DNA from: an uncultured Fibrobacter sp.
GTDB lineage: Bacteria; Fibrobacterota; Fibrobacteria; Fibrobacterales; Fibrobacteraceae
Assembly (NCBI GenBank): GCA_946186895.1
Contig: CAMHOW010000004.1
Location: 21,407-85,406 of the forward strand
Direction: 5' to 3'
Length of the DNA stretch: 64,000 bases
The notes beneath the pieces were generated by a model that worked only from the letters and a program-made list of their open reading frames with translations, did no database searches and was not told where the DNA came from. The stretch's first letter is position 1. Every line of letters starts with the position of its first letter. This document shows, piece after piece, positions 8,484 through 16,402 of the stretch. Made by a program: the position numbers and the translations under genes.

Positions 8484-9250
8484 TGATTCCCGACTGGAAA
8501 CTGGAAAAATACTTGACGGGCGACTTGCCTGCCGAGGAAATGCGCGAGATCCGCGACATGGAGGCGACAGATGAAATCTTCGCCGGTCGTGTGAAGATGC
8601 TGCGCGAAGACAATGCGGCAATCCTCAAGAAGTTGCCCTTCGAAAAACTTTCGGAAAAGATGGCTACCATGCCCGGCCGCTCTAATGCGGGTGCCGGCAA
8701 CACGGTGCGTGTGAATTTCAAGCTGGTGAAGCTTGCTGCCGCTGCGGCCCTTGTGCTTGCGGTGGTGACGGTGGCGCTGTTCGGCCAGCGTTCCCTTTCG
8801 GAACAAAATACCCAGCTTATGGAAGTGGCGATGGTCGACCAAAACGATGACGTGCGTATCAAGGGACTCTCTGCCCGCATGGAAGTGTGGAAGAAGACAG
8901 GGGATAGCGCCGTCCAGATGGAAAATCTGGGGGAGGCCCGCGAAGGTGACGAGATCCAGCTGCGTTACGCTGTGGCCGAGAAGTGCTATGGACTGCTTTT
9001 CAGCATGGACGGTAACGGGACTATCACCATGCACATGGGCCAGGAGAACCGCGCCGTAGAACTTGAACCTGGGAAAATGACAACGCTTCCCTTTGCCTAC
9101 AAGCTGGACAATGCCCCGAAATTCGAGAAGTTCTTTTTCTTGACCTCGAAAAATGAATTCGAGTTGAACGCGGGGGACATCGACGCCTCGCTGAAACAGG
9201 AGGGCGTGAAGACGGTAAGCCTCACGCTTCGCAAGACGGAGGGCAAGTAA
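8483..9250 (+). CDS. Membrane-anchored anti-sigma-like protein with DUF4384-like domain
   Basis: 255 residues from ATG 8483 (GGAGG ribosome site at 8471-8475; a GTG 3 bases earlier is possible). An acidic cytoplasmic N-terminus of about 75 residues with the anti-sigma-like start WKLEKYLTGDLPAEE, one membrane helix (KLAAAAALVLAVVTVALFG), then a periplasmic domain with GDEIQLRYAVAEKCYGLLFS and a late FFFLTSKNEFEL segment, resembling DUF4384/ActD-like domains. Position directly behind the ECF gene supports an anti-sigma role; the C-terminal domain may sense an envelope signal. The function is inferred from context. Confidence 0.6.
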   Translation: MIPDWKLEKYLTGDLPAEEMREIRDMEATDEIFAGRVKMLREDNAAILKKLPFEKLSEKMATMPGRSNAGAGNTVRVNFKLVKLAAAAALVLAVVTVALFGQRSLSEQNTQLMEVAMVDQNDDVRIKGLSARMEVWKKTGDSAVQMENLGEAREGDEIQLRYAVAEKCYGLLFSMDGNGTITMHMGQENRAVELEPGKMTTLPFAYKLDNAPKFEKFFFLTSKNEFELNAGDIDASLKQEGVKTVSLTLRKTEGK

Positions 9251-9251
9251 G

Positions 9252-11639
9252 ATGATGAATTTGATTAAAAAGATGGACGCTTCTTTGACGCTCCAAATTA
9301 TTTCGGTTGTCGCCTTGCTCCTGTTGGCTGCGGTATCCAACGTTTCTGCCGCCCAGGAGATTCAGATCAACCGCTACGTGCTGGCCGTAAGCGCCAATTA
9401 CGGCGGCGAGGGCAGACCCACCTTGCGTTATGCGGCAAGCGATGCCAAGTCCTTTGTGAACGTGCTGAAGGAAATGGGCGGTGTGCAGGCGGGGAACATC
9501 GTGGAGGTGAAGGAACCCAGCGTCGCCGCATTCCAGCAGAAGATTGACGAACTGGACAAGAAGATTGCAAAGAACAAGTCGGCAGGCGGTCGCGACGAGG
9601 TGCTGGTCTATTACAGCGGTCACGCCGACGAAAAGGGCCTTCGCCTGGGCAAGGAGACCTTCGCCTGGAAGGCTCTCCGTTCAAAGATCGATTCCCTCCA
9701 TGCCGACGTGAAGATTGCGGTGATAGACGCCTGCGGTTCGGGAGCCATTACCCGCGCGAAGGGCGGCGTGGCGGTTCCCGCCTTTATGGTGGACAAGAGC
9801 AGCGACATGAAGGGCTATGCCTTTATCACCAGCAGCACGCAAGATGAATCCAGTCAGGAAAGCGACAAGCTGAAGGGTTCCTTCTTTACCCACTCCCTGG
9901 TGAGCGGCCTTCGTGGGGCCGGCGATATCAGCGGTGATGGCAAGGTCACACTTTCGGAAGCTTACCAGTTTGCCTTTAACGAAACGCTCCAGAAGACCGA
10001 AGCCACCATGGGTGGCGCCCAGCACCCCAGCCGGGACATGAACCTGGCCGGTACTGGCGATGTGGTGATGACGGATCTGCGGAGCATGAACGCGGGCCTA
10101 GACATCGGCGAAGATGTGGAAGGGAGGTTGTTCATTCGTGACGAACGGGGCGAGCTTGTGGCGGAACTTTACAAGAAGGCGGGCCGACCCATTAACCTGG
10201 GCCTTGCTGCTGGTAAGTATAGTGTTCGCCTGGAGCGCCCTGCCGAATACAAGGAGGCAAGCGTCACCTTGCAAGACAACTACCGCGCCCAACTTACGCA
10301 GAAGCAGTTCAACACCATCGTGGCCGAAAAGACGACGCTCCGTGGCGAAATTGGCGGTAAACGCGGGGACTGCGCCTCGGGCGATACCGTTGCCTGTTCC
10401 TTGGATTCCCTGGACCACAACGGAAAATACCGTGTGACTTTCAACTTGGTGGATAAGGATCGTGAACCTCGCAAGGGTCTGCAGATGGGCCTTTTCGTGA
10501 CCCGCACTGACAGCTATATGCTTGGTTCGCAGATTAGCATTTTTGCCAACATCGCCCGCAAGGAAATGCATGGCCTGCAACTTTCAGCGGTGTTCAACGG
10601 CGCGAAGGAGCATTACGAAGGGGCGCAGATTTCGAGCGTCATGAACTATGCGGGTTCCTTTGACGGAATCCAGGTGTCTCCCGTGATCAACGTGGCCAAG
10701 GAGAATTCTTCGGGAGTGCAGGCCTCGGCCACCATGAACGTGGCCCGTGATTCCCTGAACGGCGTGCAGGTTGCCCCCGCTATCAACTACGCCCGTGAAA
10801 CCAAGGCCCAGGTTTCTGCGGCCCTGAATGTGGCCAAGGAAACCCATGCCCAGGTTACCGCCGCGGCGAACATCGCGAGAGAGTCTGACGTGCAGGTATC
10901 CGCTGCTCTGAACGCCGCAAAGAAATCCGGTGTGCAAGTGACTGCGGCCCTGAACGCGGCCAAGGAATCGGACGTGCAGGTGGCTGCCGCCATGAACGTG
11001 GCGGGCAAGGTTAACGGGGCTCAGGTTTCTGTGCTGAACATTGCGGGTCGCGCTAATGGACGCCAGGTGGGTATCGTGAACATCTGCGGCCATTGCGAAA
11101 AGACTCCCGTGGGCCTTATCAACATCGTGGGTAACGGCGTGTGGAGCGTCACCGGTTCTTTCAACGAAATGGGCGCCTTGGGCGTTGCTCTCCACATGGG
11201 TACGGCCAACCTCTACACCGCTCTTGAAGGGGCCCGCCTGATTGAAAAGGGCACTAAGTTCAAGCACTTTAGCGACGTTTCCGAGGCGGGTATCGGTCTT
11301 GGAACGCAGTTTGGTCAATATGGTAGCCATTTTGATCTGGAATACATGCTCCTGATGGAACAGAACAAGATAGACTTTAGCTTTGACGATTCAAATTTTG
11401 AATACGGTTCCGAAGACGGAGTCAATTTCCACCACCGCCTGCGCCTAGGCTACACGACTCAAGTGTTCCCCTTCTTCGGGCTTTCGGTGGGTGGCACCCT
11501 CAATGTCGCAGGGCAGGGTTATGGCGAAAAAATCAGGGTTAAGCCCCTGAGCGAATACCACGACGACTTTGGTTGCGATGGGGATAAGTTCCGCTGGTGG
11601 CCCGGATTCTACGCCGGCATCACGGTCGGAAAGTTCTAG
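9252..11639 (+). CDS. Secreted caspase-family (C14) protease with surface-repeat and beta-barrel-like C-terminus
   Basis: 795 residues: signal anchor (about 13-33), a caspase/metacaspase domain (about 40-265) with catalytic His123 in YYSGHAD and Cys161 in IDACGSG, a carbohydrate-binding-like linker, then from about residue 440 a run of roughly twelve 14-16-residue repeats of the form G-x-Q-V-S-A-x-x-N-x-A-K/R-E, similar to LA_2272-type surface repeats, and a C-terminal region of alternating hydrophobic strands ending GITVGKF that looks like an outer-membrane barrel part. It lies 1 base after the anti-sigma-like gene. A caspase under ECF control suggests regulated proteolysis in the envelope; the substrate is unknown. 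Confidence 0.8.
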   Translation: MMNLIKKMDASLTLQIISVVALLLLAAVSNVSAAQEIQINRYVLAVSANYGGEGRPTLRYAASDAKSFVNVLKEMGGVQAGNIVEVKEPSVAAFQQKIDELDKKIAKNKSAGGRDEVLVYYSGHADEKGLRLGKETFAWKALRSKIDSLHADVKIAVIDACGSGAITRAKGGVAVPAFMVDKSSDMKGYAFITSSTQDESSQESDKLKGSFFTHSLVSGLRGAGDISGDGKVTLSEAYQFAFNETLQKTEATMGGAQHPSRDMNLAGTGDVVMTDLRSMNAGLDIGEDVEGRLFIRDERGELVAELYKKAGRPINLGLAAGKYSVRLERPAEYKEASVTLQDNYRAQLTQKQFNTIVAEKTTLRGEIGGKRGDCASGDTVACSLDSLDHNGKYRVTFNLVDKDREPRKGLQMGLFVTRTDSYMLGSQISIFANIARKEMHGLQLSAVFNGAKEHYEGAQISSVMNYAGSFDGIQVSPVINVAKENSSGVQASATMNVARDSLNGVQVAPAINYARETKAQVSAALNVAKETHAQVTAAANIARESDVQVSAALNAAKKSGVQVTAALNAAKESDVQVAAAMNVAGKVNGAQVSVLNIAGRANGRQVGIVNICGHCEKTPVGLINIVGNGVWSVTGSFNEMGALGVALHMGTANLYTALEGARLIEKGTKFKHFSDVSEAGIGLGTQFGQYGSHFDLEYMLLMEQNKIDFSFDDSNFEYGSEDGVNFHHRLRLGYTTQVFPFFGLSVGGTLNVAGQGYGEKIRVKPLSEYHDDFGCDGDKFRWWPGFYAGITVGKF

Positions 11640-11695
11640 GATTTAGTGGGGGAGGAATCCCCCCTGGCTTCAGCCCCGCCCCACCCCTCATTGTC

Positions 11696-11721
11696 ATGCC
11701 CGCCTCCGAGCGGGCATCTTT
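11696..11721 (+). terminator. Terminator-like hairpin after the caspase operon
   Basis: ATGCCCGC (11696-11703), loop CTCCGA, GCGGGCAT (11710-11717) followed by CTTTTA. The wording TGTCATGCCCGC ... GCGGGCATC is another intergenic palindrome of the GTCAT-type found at 7282 and inside the TonB-receptor gene. Confidence 0.65.
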
Positions 11722-11745
11722 TATATTCCGCCCTAGTCGGGTCTG

Positions 11746-11771
11746 AAGCCTGTCCCGGACTTGTTCCGGGG
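11746..11771. repeat. Palindromic intergenic repeat unit
   Basis: AAGCCTG-x-CCCGGA ... TCCGGGG; the same unit, with small changes, sits inside the coding sequence of the TonB receptor (25587-25613). A further GC-rich palindrome (GGGGCTTCGCCCC) follows near 11788-11800. The gap 11640-11877 otherwise shows no gene. Confidence 0.55.
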
Positions 11772-11877
11772 CCACCCCCCTCTCCTAGGGGCTTCGCCCC
11801 TAAAACCCCCTAAAATTTGTTTAAAAACAGGTATTTTGTCATCCCAAGATTTCTTTACAGATTAATTTCAAAAGGTG

Positions 11878-11909
11878 TTGACATTTGGAAATTAAAATTA
11901 TACATTTGG
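11878..11909 (+). promoter_or_regulatory. Promoter with direct-repeat operator for the XRE/ImmA operon
   Basis: TTGACA (11878-11883) and TACATT (11901-11906) are 17 bases apart. Two copies of ACATTTGG (11881-11888 and 11902-11909) start 21 bases apart, that is on the same face of the helix, and cover both promoter elements. This fits autorepression by the XRE protein encoded next. Confidence 0.6.
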
Positions 11910-11930
11910 TAATAAGCAATGGAGACACAA

Positions 11931-12242
11931 ATGAACAATCTCGGAGAAAGAATCATCGAACTGCTGAAAGAAAGCGGAATGACTCAAAAAGTTTTTGCCG
12001 ATTATATTGGCATAACCGAAGCGAGCTTATCCCGTTACATTAATGGCGAGCGAAAACCGAAAGCCGAAATTGTCGCCAATATGGCTACCGCCCTGCACAC
12101 GACATCAGATTATATTCTTGGTGTTGAAGAAAAGGATGAAATGAGCGGGCCCCAAATAACACGATTACTTGCCAGAAATGTGAACAGGCTATCTCGAGAA
12201 GAACGAAATAAGATAATTAAACTTTTACTGGACTCAAAATAA
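11931..12242 (+). CDS. XRE-family transcriptional repressor
   Basis: 103 residues from ATG 11931, chosen because GGAG (11921-11924) is well spaced; an ATG at 11919 is in frame but overlaps that ribosome site. An HTH_3 domain occupies the first 65 residues (MTQKVFADYIGITEASLSRYINGERKPKAE) and a basic helical tail follows. It is paired with an ImmA/IrrE protease gene 4 bases downstream, the classic phage/ICE switch in which the protease cleaves the repressor. The DNA is AT-richer than the genes to the left, suggesting acquisition. Confidence 0.88.
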   Translation: MNNLGERIIELLKESGMTQKVFADYIGITEASLSRYINGERKPKAEIVANMATALHTTSDYILGVEEKDEMSGPQITRLLARNVNRLSREERNKIIKLLLDSK

Positions 12243-12246
12243 AAAG

Positions 12247-12822
12247 ATGAAATTGCCAAGTTGGAGATATGAAAAAATCAAACAAACAATCGCCCTGCTT
12301 TTGCGTAAGGCTGGTTTTTCGCGCTATCCCCTAGACTGTTTTGAACTTTGCGAAAAACTTGGCATAAAAGTTCATTGTTATTCAGAAAGTCCAACCTGGA
12401 TTCAGCAATTAAATTGTTTAAGCGAAGATGCTTTTTGTTTTCCAAAAACAGAAGACAAATATTTTGTTTGGGAAATTTGGTATAACGATAGTAAGCCCCA
12501 AAACAGAATCCGCTTCAGCATCATGCATGAAATAGGTCATATTTGGCTAGATCATTCAGAACACAGCGACCTCGCTGAAGTTGAAGCAAATTATTTTGCC
12601 AGCTATATTCTTGCTCCTTTACCACTTATTTATGTTTTGAAACTTGATGACATAAATAAGATTGCGGTCGCCTTTTTTATTAGCAGCGAATGTGCAGGAC
12701 ATATTATGGAACAATACGAGAATTGGCTAAACTATGGAGGGAGATATTATACGGATTATGAAAAACAGATCTTGTCGCAAATTGAATTTGTAGGAGAGCA
12801 AAACCTAAAGACTCTTAAATAA
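12247..12822 (+). CDS. ImmA/IrrE-family metallopeptidase
   Basis: 191 residues with the zinc-binding motif HEIGHIWLDH (HExxH) in the middle and a downstream Glu-rich segment (EVEANYFASYILAP) that supplies the third ligand, as in ImmA of ICEBs1 and IrrE. The partner is probably the XRE repressor just upstream. Together they resemble an ICE or prophage control module, or a type II toxin-antitoxin-like pair; no integrase or phage structural gene is present nearby. Confidence 0.87.
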   Translation: MKLPSWRYEKIKQTIALLLRKAGFSRYPLDCFELCEKLGIKVHCYSESPTWIQQLNCLSEDAFCFPKTEDKYFVWEIWYNDSKPQNRIRFSIMHEIGHIWLDHSEHSDLAEVEANYFASYILAPLPLIYVLKLDDINKIAVAFFISSECAGHIMEQYENWLNYGGRYYTDYEKQILSQIEFVGEQNLKTLK

Positions 12823-12948
12823 AAACGCGGGATCCATTGCAGTGGAATCCCGCGCCACACCGAATAGACAAGCTATACAGGTGCGAGGAACCTCAAATAT
12901 AGCTTAATCCATTCGGGAAACTTTTCCCCCGACGACTTCGGGCTGTTT
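12818..12948 (-). ncRNA. Candidate small RNA with nested hairpin and intrinsic terminator
   Basis: Read on the minus strand: possible promoter TTCAAA-N17-TATATA ending at 12955, then a 57-base nested hairpin (arms at 12860-12865/12911-12916, 12870-12877/12898-12905 and 12879-12882/12890-12893), then an 11-base-pair GC-rich hairpin (12826-12854) followed by TTTTTATTT on the minus strand. On the plus strand the same hairpin has no T-run, so it would not terminate the ImmA operon. No known RNA family was recognised; the hairpins could alternatively act in the leader of the DUF4417-like gene. Confidence 0.35.
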
Positions 12949-12959
12949 TTGAGGTATAT

Positions 12960-13634
12960 ATGAAAATAAAAAATCTTTTTGAATTGGCCCTTTTGCTGCG
13001 TTCTGCGCTGAAAAAGGCAAAATGGTCATTTAATCAATACGGTTTTCCCGTATTCCCCAAAGATGTCTTTTTGGACTCTTTTTCCTATAATGTAGAGCCA
13101 ATTCAAAGGCTTCGCTGTTGCGAAAACCCCAGTAGCACATTGTTGTGCTCGTTTGCCGACGATCAACATATTCAAACACGATTGCAAAAACTGTTTGATG
13201 AAATCAACTTGTATAAAAGGTTTGTTGGTTTCGGTGGATTTGACCTAAGCCCGAGGATTTATTGGCCTCTCAAGCGACAAAGATTCAACATTTGGCTTTC
13301 GCAACTGGCGACGGCATTTGTGGCAATGTCCGGTCAGAAAATCCTTCCCAATTTTAGAATTGGAAATTTACAAACTTTGTTTGCGTTGGAATCATACCCC
13401 AAAAACATTCCCTACATTGTTGGTACATTAGGTTGCGCTAAGCGATACGACCCCTTACATGCATTTATTTTCAAAACAAAAATGTTATTTACCCGACCAT
13501 CACACTTGTTAATATACGGACACCTCAGGAAAGAGTATGAAAAATTGCTACAGGAACTAGGCATCCCATATACGCTCATTCCCGACTTCAGAACTCGTTG
13601 CTACACAGAATACTTAAATAGGAGAGCCATATAA
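12960..13634 (+). CDS. DUF4417-like protein of unknown function
   Basis: 224 residues. The central and C-terminal parts match the layout of DUF4417 proteins often found in phages and mobile elements: FGGFDLSPRIYWPLKRQR, then QKILPNFRIG, then a core IPYIVGTLGCAKR and a closing SHLLIYGHLRKEYEKLLQELG. ATG 12960 has GAGG five bases upstream. The stop overlaps the next gene's ATG (13634), so it is co-transcribed with the toxin/immunity-like pair. Biochemical role unknown. Confidence 0.6.
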   Translation: MKIKNLFELALLLRSALKKAKWSFNQYGFPVFPKDVFLDSFSYNVEPIQRLRCCENPSSTLLCSFADDQHIQTRLQKLFDEINLYKRFVGFGGFDLSPRIYWPLKRQRFNIWLSQLATAFVAMSGQKILPNFRIGNLQTLFALESYPKNIPYIVGTLGCAKRYDPLHAFIFKTKMLFTRPSHLLIYGHLRKEYEKLLQELGIPYTLIPDFRTRCYTEYLNRRAI

Positions 13635-14053
13635 TGGATTCAAAGGATACATATTCTAATTCGGTTCAAGAACAAAAGAACCGTGCTCAAACTAACGAGG
13701 CCTTGATGAAAGATATTATGCAAGGTAAAAGCAGAAATGTCAAAGATTCCGAAAAATGGGTGTCAGTTAACATAAACGACATCGTTAATCAGTTTACGCC
13801 TGATGCGCAAGCTGAGGTTCATGGTAACAAGGTCGAGTGGCACAACAAGAAAAGAAATATTTCTATTGTGGCAGACATCGGAGGCGGCTACCTTCGCATT
13901 CAAGACACATCAAAGCCTTTTAGGGCCTACTTTGACTTGAAAGGAGAAAGTGTCAATAACTATATTGATGAAAAAGGTAAACAACATGGCCGCCCTAAGA
14001 AGGAACGTGAGGCATTGACTCACTTTAGGATAAAATATAGGAGCGAAATGTAA
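13634..14053 (+). CDS. Possible polymorphic-toxin C-terminal module (stand-alone)
   Basis: 139 residues, hydrophilic, no signal or delivery domain. The C-terminal 85 residues (after NINDIVNQF) have the compact pattern GGYLRIQDTSKPFRAYFDLKG ... GRPKKEREALTHFRI, which recalls terminal toxin modules of CDI/polymorphic toxins that end in G-R-x-x-x-E-x-x-x-x-T-H-F. The recognition is from memory of that pattern and not secure. It overlaps both neighbours by one base; the acidic downstream gene has the size and place of an immunity or antitoxin protein. Confidence 0.4.
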   Translation: MDSKDTYSNSVQEQKNRAQTNEALMKDIMQGKSRNVKDSEKWVSVNINDIVNQFTPDAQAEVHGNKVEWHNKKRNISIVADIGGGYLRIQDTSKPFRAYFDLKGESVNNYIDEKGKQHGRPKKEREALTHFRIKYRSEM

Positions 14054-14409
14054 TGGAGCAGCACGAAATATTACTCGTTCCCCAAAGGGAATTTGATGAG
14101 AATACTGACTGTTGGCAGACTTATGCTAATAGCGGAAATTTTGATGATTTTATCCAATGGTGGTTAACAGTTCAAGAAAACGACACTCTATGGGACATTT
14201 ATAGGGCGTTTAACGAATCGTTAGACATGCTCATCGATCATTACGAAGACGAAGAATTGCCTGCTGATAAGGTAGAAGCCGCTATAAACATCGCCGAAGA
14301 TTTTCGTGGAAAGAAAACGGGCGAACTTGAAATGAGGGCTTTTGATAAATTGATGCAGGCCTTAAAAAAGGCGAAGGAACTTGATCGACCAGTCTATTTC
14401 TGGTTCTAG
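14053..14409 (+). CDS. Small acidic protein, possible immunity/antitoxin partner
   Basis: 118 residues, strongly acidic (for example HYEDEELPADK), mostly helical, ending PVYFWF. No family recognised. Start ATG 14053 overlaps the preceding stop (TAATG), so the two proteins are coupled, as expected for toxin and immunity genes. A rho-independent terminator follows at 14444. The function is inferred only from size, charge and position. Confidence 0.45.
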   Translation: MEQHEILLVPQREFDENTDCWQTYANSGNFDDFIQWWLTVQENDTLWDIYRAFNESLDMLIDHYEDEELPADKVEAAINIAEDFRGKKTGELEMRAFDKLMQALKKAKELDRPVYFWF

Positions 14410-14443
14410 TTGGTTCAATTTTAGCCGCCACACTCATTTATCT

Positions 14444-14473
14444 CCCCCGACTTAGTCGGGGGTCTCTTTTTTT
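14444..14473 (+). terminator. Rho-independent terminator of the DUF4417/toxin-like operon
   Basis: CCCCCGA-CTTAG-TCGGGGG followed by TCTCTTTTTTT. Confidence 0.88.
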
Positions 14474-14479
14474 ATATAT

Positions 14480-14716
14480 ATTACCACTGACATAGCCTGT
14501 GACCAGGTCCCTAAGCTTGTCGAAGGGTTGGACATAGGCGAACTGGTTTTTGAGATTCGTCTCTTATTCTCATTGCTGAAACTACCACTTTCAAATGACT
14601 CGAGAATAAGACGAACGCTCACGTCCCATCTGGGGCGTGGGTCGTTTGTGCTTATTGAGTCAAGGGTGTGGTAGCCCGCAGCAATGATAGGCACTGCGAC
14701 TCCACGCCTTTTTTTC
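14480..14716 (+). ncRNA. Candidate structured RNA or attenuator leader before the type III R-M operon
   Basis: The gap contains no plausible gene but dense complementarity. Arms CATTGCTG (14571-14578)/CAGCAATG (14679-14686) and CTACC (14582-14586)/GGTAG (14670-14674) enclose a 65-base hairpin (14597-14661) built from GACTC/GAGTC, AATAAG/CTTATT, ACGAACG/CGTTTGT and ACGTCCC/GGGGCGT. An alternative partner for 14602-14615 lies upstream at 14556-14571. A terminator stem GGTGTGG (14665-14671)/CCACGCC (14702-14708) with seven T follows and excludes part of the outer pairing. This is the layout of a switching leader or of an independent RNA. The reverse strand also has an 80-codon frame, judged a by-product. 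Confidence 0.45.
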
Positions 14717-14785
14717 GTTGGATAATTCGGTGCAAAGAGAATAATCCCATTTGCCGGGATGTTTCACTTTTTGCCCGAGGTTTTC

Positions 14786-16402
14786 GTGCCCACTCTGAAC
14801 TGGCTTGGAAAAGATGCTGTCCTGAACCATCACCTTGATGTTCCCTACAGAACTCTAGAACTGAAAGAATCTTTCAACTGCGAAAGTGGTAAGTCCGAAA
14901 ACAAGATTATCCATGGCGATAACCTTGAAGCGCTGAAGGCGTTGCTCCCTGAATATGAAGGGCGAGTCAAGTGTATCTATATTGATCCGCCGTATAATAC
15001 GGGTAACGAAAATTGGGTCTATAACGACAATGTGAATAGCCCGAAAATCAAGAAATGGCTTGGACAGGTGGTTGGCAAGGAATCAGAGGATTTAACCCGT
15101 CACGACAAATGGCTTTGCATGATGTATCCGCGTCTTAAGCTTTTGCAAAAACTGTTGAGTGAGGACGGTGCAATTTTCATCAGTATTGACGATAATGAAC
15201 AGGCAAATTTGAAATTGATTTGCGATGAAATATTTGGTGCAGGGAATTTTGTCGGTGAAGTAATTTGGTTTAAAAAAAGAAAAGGTTCTTTCCTTTCTAA
15301 AAAATTGGTTTCTTTGACGGAGTATGTCTTGTGTTATACGAAGAGTCAAAATGTTTCTCTATATGGCGGCTTGCCCGATAATAGTGAATCACAACCAATC
15401 GTAAAAAGGACAAACGCAAAAAAAATTCTCACAATACCAGGAGGGGTTGTTCAAACAAAATTAAAGGATGGAGTATATCCTATTGGAGTTTATGGCGAAG
15501 GAACTTCTTCTTCGAAATTGTTAAATGATGTCCTTGTAAAAAATCACATTATTGTCAACAAATTTCAAATAGAAGCCCCTTTTACGTGGACACAAGCGAT
15601 GCTTGAAGGGGAAATCCAAAACGGAACTGAAATTCTAATAAATACTATGAATTTCCAAATTCGAGTAATACGCAGAAATAACGATTCCTTTAAGGCAATG
15701 CCTTCTTTTATTGATGGTCGAGAATGTGGGGCCACGAATGAAGATGCTTATGAAACATTAAAAGGAATATTTAGAAAAGAGCATGTTTTTGATTTCTCAA
15801 AGCCGCATCAGTTTATCTCGAAATTTATTGATGCTATTGCTCATTTTGATAAGAATGCAATCATTCTCGATTCCTTTGCAGGTTCTGGCACAACAGCGCA
15901 CGCTGTTCTAAACTTGAATAAACAGGATGGCGGCAATCGAAAATTTATTCTCGTTGAAATGGAAGATTACGCAGATTCCATTACTGCAGAACGAGTTCGC
16001 CGAGTCATTAATGGCTATGCCTCTACGGAAGGAACTGGTGGAGATTTTAATTTCTACGAACTTGGCCCTGAAATGATTCTTGACGGCAATTTGAATGAAC
16101 GCCAATCCGTTGAGGAAATTCGCAGTTATATCTACTACACCGAAACAGGAACGCCGATAGACAAGGAAAAAGTTAAGGCTTCAAAACACGAATTTTTCCT
16201 AGGCGATTTTGAAAATACAGCCTATTATCTTTTCTACAAGAAAAAAGAAATCACTACGCTAGATTTTGATTTCCTTTCGACCATTCAAACCCCTTCGGAA
16301 CGCTATGTCATCTATGCGGACAATTGTGTGTTGCCGAAAGACTTCTTGTTTGAACATAATATCACTTTCAAGAAAATCCCAAGAGACGTGAGGAAGTTCT
16401 AA
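14786..16402 (+). CDS. mod: Type III restriction-modification system DNA methyltransferase (Mod)
   Basis: 538 residues from GTG 14786. This start is preferred over ATG 14759 because GAGG (14777-14780) is spaced 5 bases from it and the product then begins MPTLNWLGKDAVLNHH, the usual Mod N-terminus. Motif IV DPPYNTG comes first and the SAM-binding motif I DSFAGSGTT near the C-terminal third, giving the beta-class order for adenine-N6 methylation. The middle region would hold the target-recognition domain. Mod makes its own methyl marks and supplies specificity to Res. The stop overlaps the res start. Confidence 0.93.
   Translation: MPTLNWLGKDAVLNHHLDVPYRTLELKESFNCESGKSENKIIHGDNLEALKALLPEYEGRVKCIYIDPPYNTGNENWVYNDNVNSPKIKKWLGQVVGKESEDLTRHDKWLCMMYPRLKLLQKLLSEDGAIFISIDDNEQANLKLICDEIFGAGNFVGEVIWFKKRKGSFLSKKLVSLTEYVLCYTKSQNVSLYGGLPDNSESQPIVKRTNAKKILTIPGGVVQTKLKDGVYPIGVYGEGTSSSKLLNDVLVKNHIIVNKFQIEAPFTWTQAMLEGEIQNGTEILINTMNFQIRVIRRNNDSFKAMPSFIDGRECGATNEDAYETLKGIFRKEHVFDFSKPHQFISKFIDAIAHFDKNAIILDSFAGSGTTAHAVLNLNKQDGGNRKFILVEMEDYADSITAERVRRVINGYASTEGTGGDFNFYELGPEMILDGNLNERQSVEEIRSYIYYTETGTPIDKEKVKASKHEFFLGDFENTAYYLFYKKKEITTLDFDFLSTIQTPSERYVIYADNCVLPKDFLFEHNITFKKIPRDVRKF

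Noticed and set aside
10584..11330. 248-codon minus-strand frame with repeats
   Set aside because: The repeats mirror the tandem repeats of the caspase-like gene on the other strand.
11640..11877. GC-rich palindromes considered as attachment site of an element
   Set aside because: The same units occur in other gaps (7153-7316) and inside a gene (25577-25622), so they are dispersed repeats rather than an att pair.
14452..14694. 80-codon minus-strand frame in the gap before mod
   Set aside because: No ribosome site or family; the stretch is better explained by RNA secondary structure, and the frame runs into a terminator.
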